In this document: positions 5,964 to 8,076 of the stretch, piece by piece
How positions within the stretch are numbered: position 1 is the stretch's first letter
Layout of the letters: each line of letters opens with the position of its first letter
From: Methanomassiliicoccales archaeon PtaU1.Bin030
GTDB lineage: Archaea; Thermoplasmatota; Thermoplasmata; Methanomassiliicoccales; Methanomassiliicoccaceae
Direction of reading: 5' to 3'
Assembly: GCA_002067635.1 (NCBI GenBank)
Contig: MVRB01000233.1
Coordinates: 1-8,076, forward strand
Length of the DNA: 8,076 nt
Notes under the pieces: model-generated
Seen by the model: the letters and a program-made list of their open reading frames with translations, nothing else
Database searches by the model: none
Told to the model about the DNA's origin: nothing
Made by a program: the position numbers and the translations under genes

Positions 5964-6466
5964 CACTCGCCTCCCTCCCTTGGGCCCTGGGCGCCACCCT
6001 TCACGATGGCCTCCTTGGCCTCGCCGAAGACCAACATGGCTCCCAGGAGGATGATGAAAGCCCAGCCAAGGGGCCCCTGCAGGAAGCTGACCACATGACC
6101 CAGATAGGGTACGGTGAACGCTACCTTCCCCTCCACGTCCCCGAAGGCCACGGCATACGGGTCCGCTTCCTCGTTGGCGTCGCCCTTGGTGACGATGGTG
6201 GAGTTGGGTCCATCGATCGCCATTATGCGGTGGCAAACATGGGACCCATCCGAGGTCCGGAAGCAGGCTACATCTCCCAACGCTAGGTCCTCCGGCCGCT
6301 CCGGGGAGGTCACGGCCAGATCCCCCACGTTCATGGCGGGGGACATGCTTCCGGACCGCACCACGTCCAATCTCCATCCGAAGGCCGGTGCCAGTGCGCC
6401 GGCCAGCGCCAATGCTAGGAACGCTGCTACCGCGACGGACCCTATATGACGTGGCCTGACCCTCAC
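5963..6466 (-). CDS. Signal peptidase I, SipW/archaeal (ER) type
   Basis: A 167-residue membrane serine protease that removes signal peptides outside the membrane. The N-terminal TM helix (about 9-30) is followed by the catalytic box VVRSGSMSPAMNVGDLAV, with the nucleophile Ser40. CHRI places His79 where ER-type and SipW peptidases have His and bacterial LepB-type enzymes have Lys. KGDANEEAD supplies Asp96 and Asp102. A second TM helix lies near 131-148 and the tail is short and charged, the two-helix layout common in archaeal and SipW enzymes. The start is GTG at 6466, five bases after a strong GGAGGG. Sitting between two genes whose products carry SipW-type signals, it is probably a dedicated processing enzyme for them rather than the cell's general signal peptidase. 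The last TGA overlaps the next ATG by one base. Confidence 0.9.
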   Translation of the reverse strand: MRVRPRHIGSVAVAAFLALALAGALAPAFGWRLDVVRSGSMSPAMNVGDLAVTSPERPEDLALGDVACFRTSDGSHVCHRIMAIDGPNSTIVTKGDANEEADPYAVAFGDVEGKVAFTVPYLGHVVSFLQGPLGWAFIILLGAMLVFGEAKEAIVKGGAQGPREGGE

Positions 6467-6471
6467 ACCAA

Positions 6472-6477
6472 CCCTCC
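6472..6477 (-). promoter_or_regulatory. Ribosome-binding site deciding the GTG start of the signal peptidase
   Basis: The minus strand reads GGAGGG followed by five bases and GTG. It is the best Shine-Dalgarno match in the cassette and fixes the non-ATG start. It lies in the 31-bp gap after the TasA-like stop, so internal translation initiation within a polycistronic mRNA is expected. Confidence 0.6.
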
Positions 6478-6497
6478 ACGGCCTCGCTCGTCCAGTC

Positions 6498-7082
6498 CTA
6501 GGTCTGGGTCAGGGTGTACTCGATGCTGAAGGTGCAGATGTCACCCTGTATCTCGTTCCCCACGGAGGTGGGGATCAGGTACTTGATGGACACTTTGGAG
6601 GTGGCCCCTCCTGCGAGCGGGCCCAGGTTCCAGCTGGTGGTGGCGGAGTTGACCGTGCCGCTGTAGGCGGTGGTCTCCGTCCCGTCGACGAGCCCATTGC
6701 TGTTGCTGTCCACCCATACTGTGATCATCATGTTAGCTCCGAGCTCACCGGCATCGGTGCCCAGCAGCGCCTCCGGCTCCGATGTGGAACCAGGTCCGTT
6801 GTTTATATTCGTTAGGCGCCCGCTCAGTGTACCGGGGGAGTTGCCAGCATTGGTCAGCAGCATGGTCTTGAACCCCGTGGAACCGGGGACCAGGTTCTCG
6901 GCTGTGAACTCGGTGGAGGCCCAGGGGTTCTGGGCATCCACGGTCAGATCGATGGTCCCGGCAGTGAACGAGTTGCCGCTGCTGGTCTCGGTATCGTTGA
7001 AATACGCGTACAAGGCCCCGCTGCTCATCACAGCGACCATTGACAGCGCAAGAAACGCGATGATAGCTCTTCTCTTGATCAT
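6498..7082 (-). CDS. TasA/camelysin-like secreted protein with SipW-dependent signal peptide
   Basis: A 194-residue protein (MIKRRAIIAF...) of the TasA/CalY (camelysin, peptidase M73) superfamily, whose Bacillus members form extracellular fibres after cleavage by SipW. Lys3-Arg5 precede a hydrophobic core (6-23). ALYAYFNDTETSSGNSFTAG (23-42) is a textbook SipW-dependent signal, with cleavage likely near Ala26. The fold then has LVPGSTGFKTMLLTNAGNS (64-82), LGPLAGGAT (153-161) and a last strand TFSIEYTL. Residues 125-136 (DSNSNGLVDGTE) match an EF-hand-like calcium loop. No membrane anchor follows. Starts at 7097 (five residues longer) and 7247 are also open. The latter would put 55 non-signal residues before the signal peptide and lie upstream of the likely TATA box at 7153-7159, so it is rejected. 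The gene heads the cassette and its TAG is 31 bp before the peptidase start. Confidence 0.87.
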   Translation of the reverse strand: MIKRRAIIAFLALSMVAVMSSGALYAYFNDTETSSGNSFTAGTIDLTVDAQNPWASTEFTAENLVPGSTGFKTMLLTNAGNSPGTLSGRLTNINNGPGSTSEPEALLGTDAGELGANMMITVWVDSNSNGLVDGTETTAYSGTVNSATTSWNLGPLAGGATSKVSIKYLIPTSVGNEIQGDICTFSIEYTLTQT

Positions 7083-7122
7083 GTACCCATCTCTCATCAG
7101 GTTGCCGAGGATGGACCTGCTC

Positions 7123-7136
7123 GGTTCCCGGGACCC
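7123..7136. repeat. 14-bp imperfect dyad GGtTCCCGGGAcCC near the predicted cassette transcription start
   Basis: An 8-bp perfect palindrome, TCCCGGGA (7126-7133), is extended after one mismatch by GG and CC. It lies about 25 bp downstream of the TATA-like box, where transcription of the TasA-like gene should begin. An operator is possible. No regulator can be assigned from sequence. Confidence 0.35.
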
Positions 7137-7152
7137 GTTGGACGAGGTTACG

Positions 7153-7159
7153 ATATAAC
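7153..7159 (-). promoter_or_regulatory. Likely TATA box of the TasA/SipW cassette
   Basis: The minus strand reads GTTATAT in an AT-rich patch. Initiation would fall near 7131, giving a leader of roughly 35-50 nt to the starts at 7097 or 7082. This differs from the leaderless housekeeping genes nearby. A weaker CTTTCTTAAGG sits further upstream near 7231-7241. Confidence 0.45.
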
Positions 7160-7250
7160 AGTTAGTATCTTGTTCGCCATCTTGGTAATCAGCAGTGGAA
7201 ATCGGACATGAGCGTGGATGGCCAGCATCCTTAAGAAAGGTAGCCACTGC

Positions 7251-7796
7251 CTAAAAAGAGAGACGATGGGCTATCGCCCCCACCACCGCGCCCATGGCGG
7301 TGCAGGTCTCCAGTGAGAAGCCGCCGGGGGTGATGTCCATGTGTTTTCGGGCCATCTCGAACACCTCACGGGGAGCCCCTTTGGGTCCCAGCCCGAAGAC
7401 CACCATTACGCTCCTCCCCTGCTTCAGGAGGGCGATGACATCGTCCACGCTCACTCTCTTCCCCTCGTCCGGCTTACGCGTGGTCAGCACAGCCTCTCCT
7501 AGCTGCGGGGGGAAGCCCCGGTTAGGGTAGGGGAAGGTCTGGAACCGACCCTTGGAGGTGAGCTCCCTGAGGAACTGGCCGTTCTCGCCTATGGAGGTGG
7601 TGGTGGCGACCCAGTCCGCGATCTCCTGCGGGGTTCCCAGTTCCTGGGGGAAGGGGAACCCGAAGGTCACGAGGTTGAAGTCGAAGGCCAGGGCCAGAGG
7701 TCCCGCCCGTGCCAAGGCCCGGCGGTGGGCCTCACGGAAGTTGCGGGGATCGTAGGAGTTATAGAGTGCGATGGTGGGGCGGCCCAGGCGCGGCAT
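7251..7796 (-). CDS. DUF531-like archaeal protein, possibly alpha/beta-knot (SPOUT-like)
   Basis: A 181-residue soluble protein resembling DUF531, a family found in methanogens and related archaea, with no signal peptide or TM helix. Recognisable blocks are IALYNSYDPRNFREAHRRAL near the N-terminus, LALAFDFNLVTFGFPFP, then VMVVFGLGPKGAPREVFEMA and DITPGGFSLETCTAMGAVVGAI at the C-terminus (given here as DITPGGFSLETCTAMG and AVVGAI). The C-terminal Gly-rich loop followed by a Leu-Glu-Thr-Cys-Thr helix resembles the knotted SAM site of SPOUT RNA methyltransferases, but this is my inference and the function is unknown. The ATG at 7796 is chosen. A TTG three codons upstream (7805) lies almost exactly 27 bp from the TATA box and could be a leaderless start. 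It follows the deoxyhypusine synthase gene but has its own promoter. Its stop is preceded by a T-run. Confidence 0.8.
   Translation of the reverse strand: MPRLGRPTIALYNSYDPRNFREAHRRALARAGPLALAFDFNLVTFGFPFPQELGTPQEIADWVATTTSIGENGQFLRELTSKGRFQTFPYPNRGFPPQLGEAVLTTRKPDEGKRVSVDDVIALLKQGRSVMVVFGLGPKGAPREVFEMARKHMDITPGGFSLETCTAMGAVVGAIAHRLSF
7253..7257 (-). terminator. Possible T-run terminator at the end of the DUF531-like gene
   Basis: Five T residues run directly into the TAG stop on the minus strand, followed by a second T-rich stretch (TTTCTT near 7240-7235) before the cassette promoter. This suggests transcription of the DUF531-like gene ends here and the cassette is a separate unit. Confidence 0.35.
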
Positions 7797-7827
7797 GGTA
7801 CTCAATGGCCGCGATTGCCTGTGACCT

Positions 7828-7835
7828 CATAAAAG
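7828..7835 (-). promoter_or_regulatory. TATA box of the DUF531-like gene
   Basis: The minus strand reads CTTTTATG, centred about 27 bp upstream of a TTG and about 36 bp upstream of the ATG at 7796. It lies in the 76-bp gap after deoxyhypusine synthase, so the two genes are probably transcribed separately. Confidence 0.5.
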
Positions 7836-7846
7836 GTGCGCCGCTG

Positions 7847-7851
7847 AAAAA
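7847..7851 (-). terminator. Possible T-run terminator after deoxyhypusine synthase
   Basis: A run of five T residues on the minus strand (CCCTTTTTCAG) lies about 20 bases after the TGA stop and just before the next gene's TATA box, a typical place for an archaeal intrinsic termination site. Confidence 0.35.
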
Positions 7852-7872
7852 GGGATGAGGGTTTGGGCCTTC

Positions 7873-8076
7873 TCAGGCAAGGTCCGAGCTGGTGTCCAGC
7901 ATCTTCGCCCACTCATATTTCCGCCGCTTCTTGAGGTCCGTGTTATGATAGACGTAGCTGAATATGAGGGGCACGACCGTGGTGGCCTCGGCGTATACCA
8001 TCTGTTCGTAGGTGGTCTCCACCTTCCCCCAGGAGCTGGCCTCCTTGAGCGTGGAACTGGAGCAGGCGCCATCGCG
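7873..8076 (-). CDS. Deoxyhypusine synthase, C-terminal part (5' end outside window)
   Basis: The last 67 residues of a deoxyhypusine synthase family protein. This enzyme uses spermidine (or, in some archaea, another polyamine) and NAD to modify a lysine of translation factor aIF5A in the cytosol. The key block is EASSWGKVE, in which the Lys of the WGK motif is the residue that carries the aminobutyl intermediate in the eukaryotic enzyme. It is followed by QMVYAEATTVVPLIFSYVY, the conserved strand-helix near the C-terminus, and then a charged tail ending KMLDTSSDLA. The gene runs off the right edge, so the NAD site cannot be seen. A deoxyhypusine-synthase-like homologue with a different polyamine substrate cannot be excluded. 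The TGA at 7873-7875 is followed by a T-run. Confidence 0.85.
   Translation of the reverse strand, partial: RDGACSSSTLKEASSWGKVETTYEQMVYAEATTVVPLIFSYVYHNTDLKKRRKYEWAKMLDTSSDLA

Noticed and set aside
5436..6479. A 347-codon open frame covering the 175-residue protein and the whole signal peptidase gene
   Set aside because: The upstream half is out-of-frame with the clearly real signal peptidase and is rich in Arg/Gly/Pro shadow composition. The signal peptide of the real protein begins at 5963 with a ribosome-binding site.
3814..7082. Recent bacterial transfer of the TasA/SipW cassette
   Set aside because: Base composition looks like the neighbours, there are no mobile-element genes or flanking repeats, and archaeal homologues of both families exist, so nothing here requires recent transfer.
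7083..7247. A start at 7247 for the TasA-like protein
   Set aside because: It would bury the signal peptide behind 55 residues and lie upstream of the probable TATA box.
7827..8072. An 81-codon minus-strand frame at the right end
   Set aside because: It is a shadow of the deoxyhypusine synthase frame, which has the WGK motif and ends at 7873.

Overview
The window looks like a GC-rich archaeal chromosome segment, most likely from the Euryarchaeota. A Thermoplasmata or Methanomassiliicoccales-type methanogen is my best guess, which the sequence alone cannot confirm. The reasons are an archaeal Lhr-type helicase with a C-terminal zinc ribbon, deoxyhypusine synthase, a DUF531-type protein, an ER/archaeal-type Ser-His-Asp signal peptidase, and archaeal TATA boxes placed so that several transcripts would be leaderless or nearly so.

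Layout, left to right. Positions 1-918 (+) hold the 3' end of the Lhr-like helicase. It meets head-on, with no spacer, a small (-) operon of a fumarylacetoacetate-hydrolase-fold enzyme (919-1542) and a 77-residue protein of unknown function (1549-1782). After an AT-rich 234-bp gap come two divergent housekeeping genes. They are rlmE/FtsJ, an rRNA 2'-O-methyltransferase (2017-2670, -), and purM, AIR synthetase (2759-3790, +), which share an 88-bp promoter region.

The accessory centre of the window is a tightly packed (-) cassette at 3814-7082. Its transcription order is: a TasA/camelysin-like secreted protein (6498-7082); a signal peptidase I of SipW/archaeal type (5963-6466); a second secreted protein with a related SipW-type signal but a different beta-sandwich body (5436-5963); and a 541-residue surface protein (3814-5439). 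The last protein carries a diverged TasA-like domain, a CARDB-like domain, one transmembrane helix and a cytoplasmic winged-helix domain. Two junctions overlap (TGATG and ATGA), so translation is probably coupled. My reading is an archaeal counterpart of the Bacillus tapA-sipW-tasA fibre system, in which a dedicated peptidase matures filament subunits and a membrane protein anchors the fibre and may report on it to a DNA-binding domain.

The right end returns to translation-linked genes on the (-) strand: the DUF531-like protein (7251-7796) and the 3' end of deoxyhypusine synthase (7873-8076, partial). No tRNA, rRNA, CRISPR array, transposase or insertion sequence was seen.
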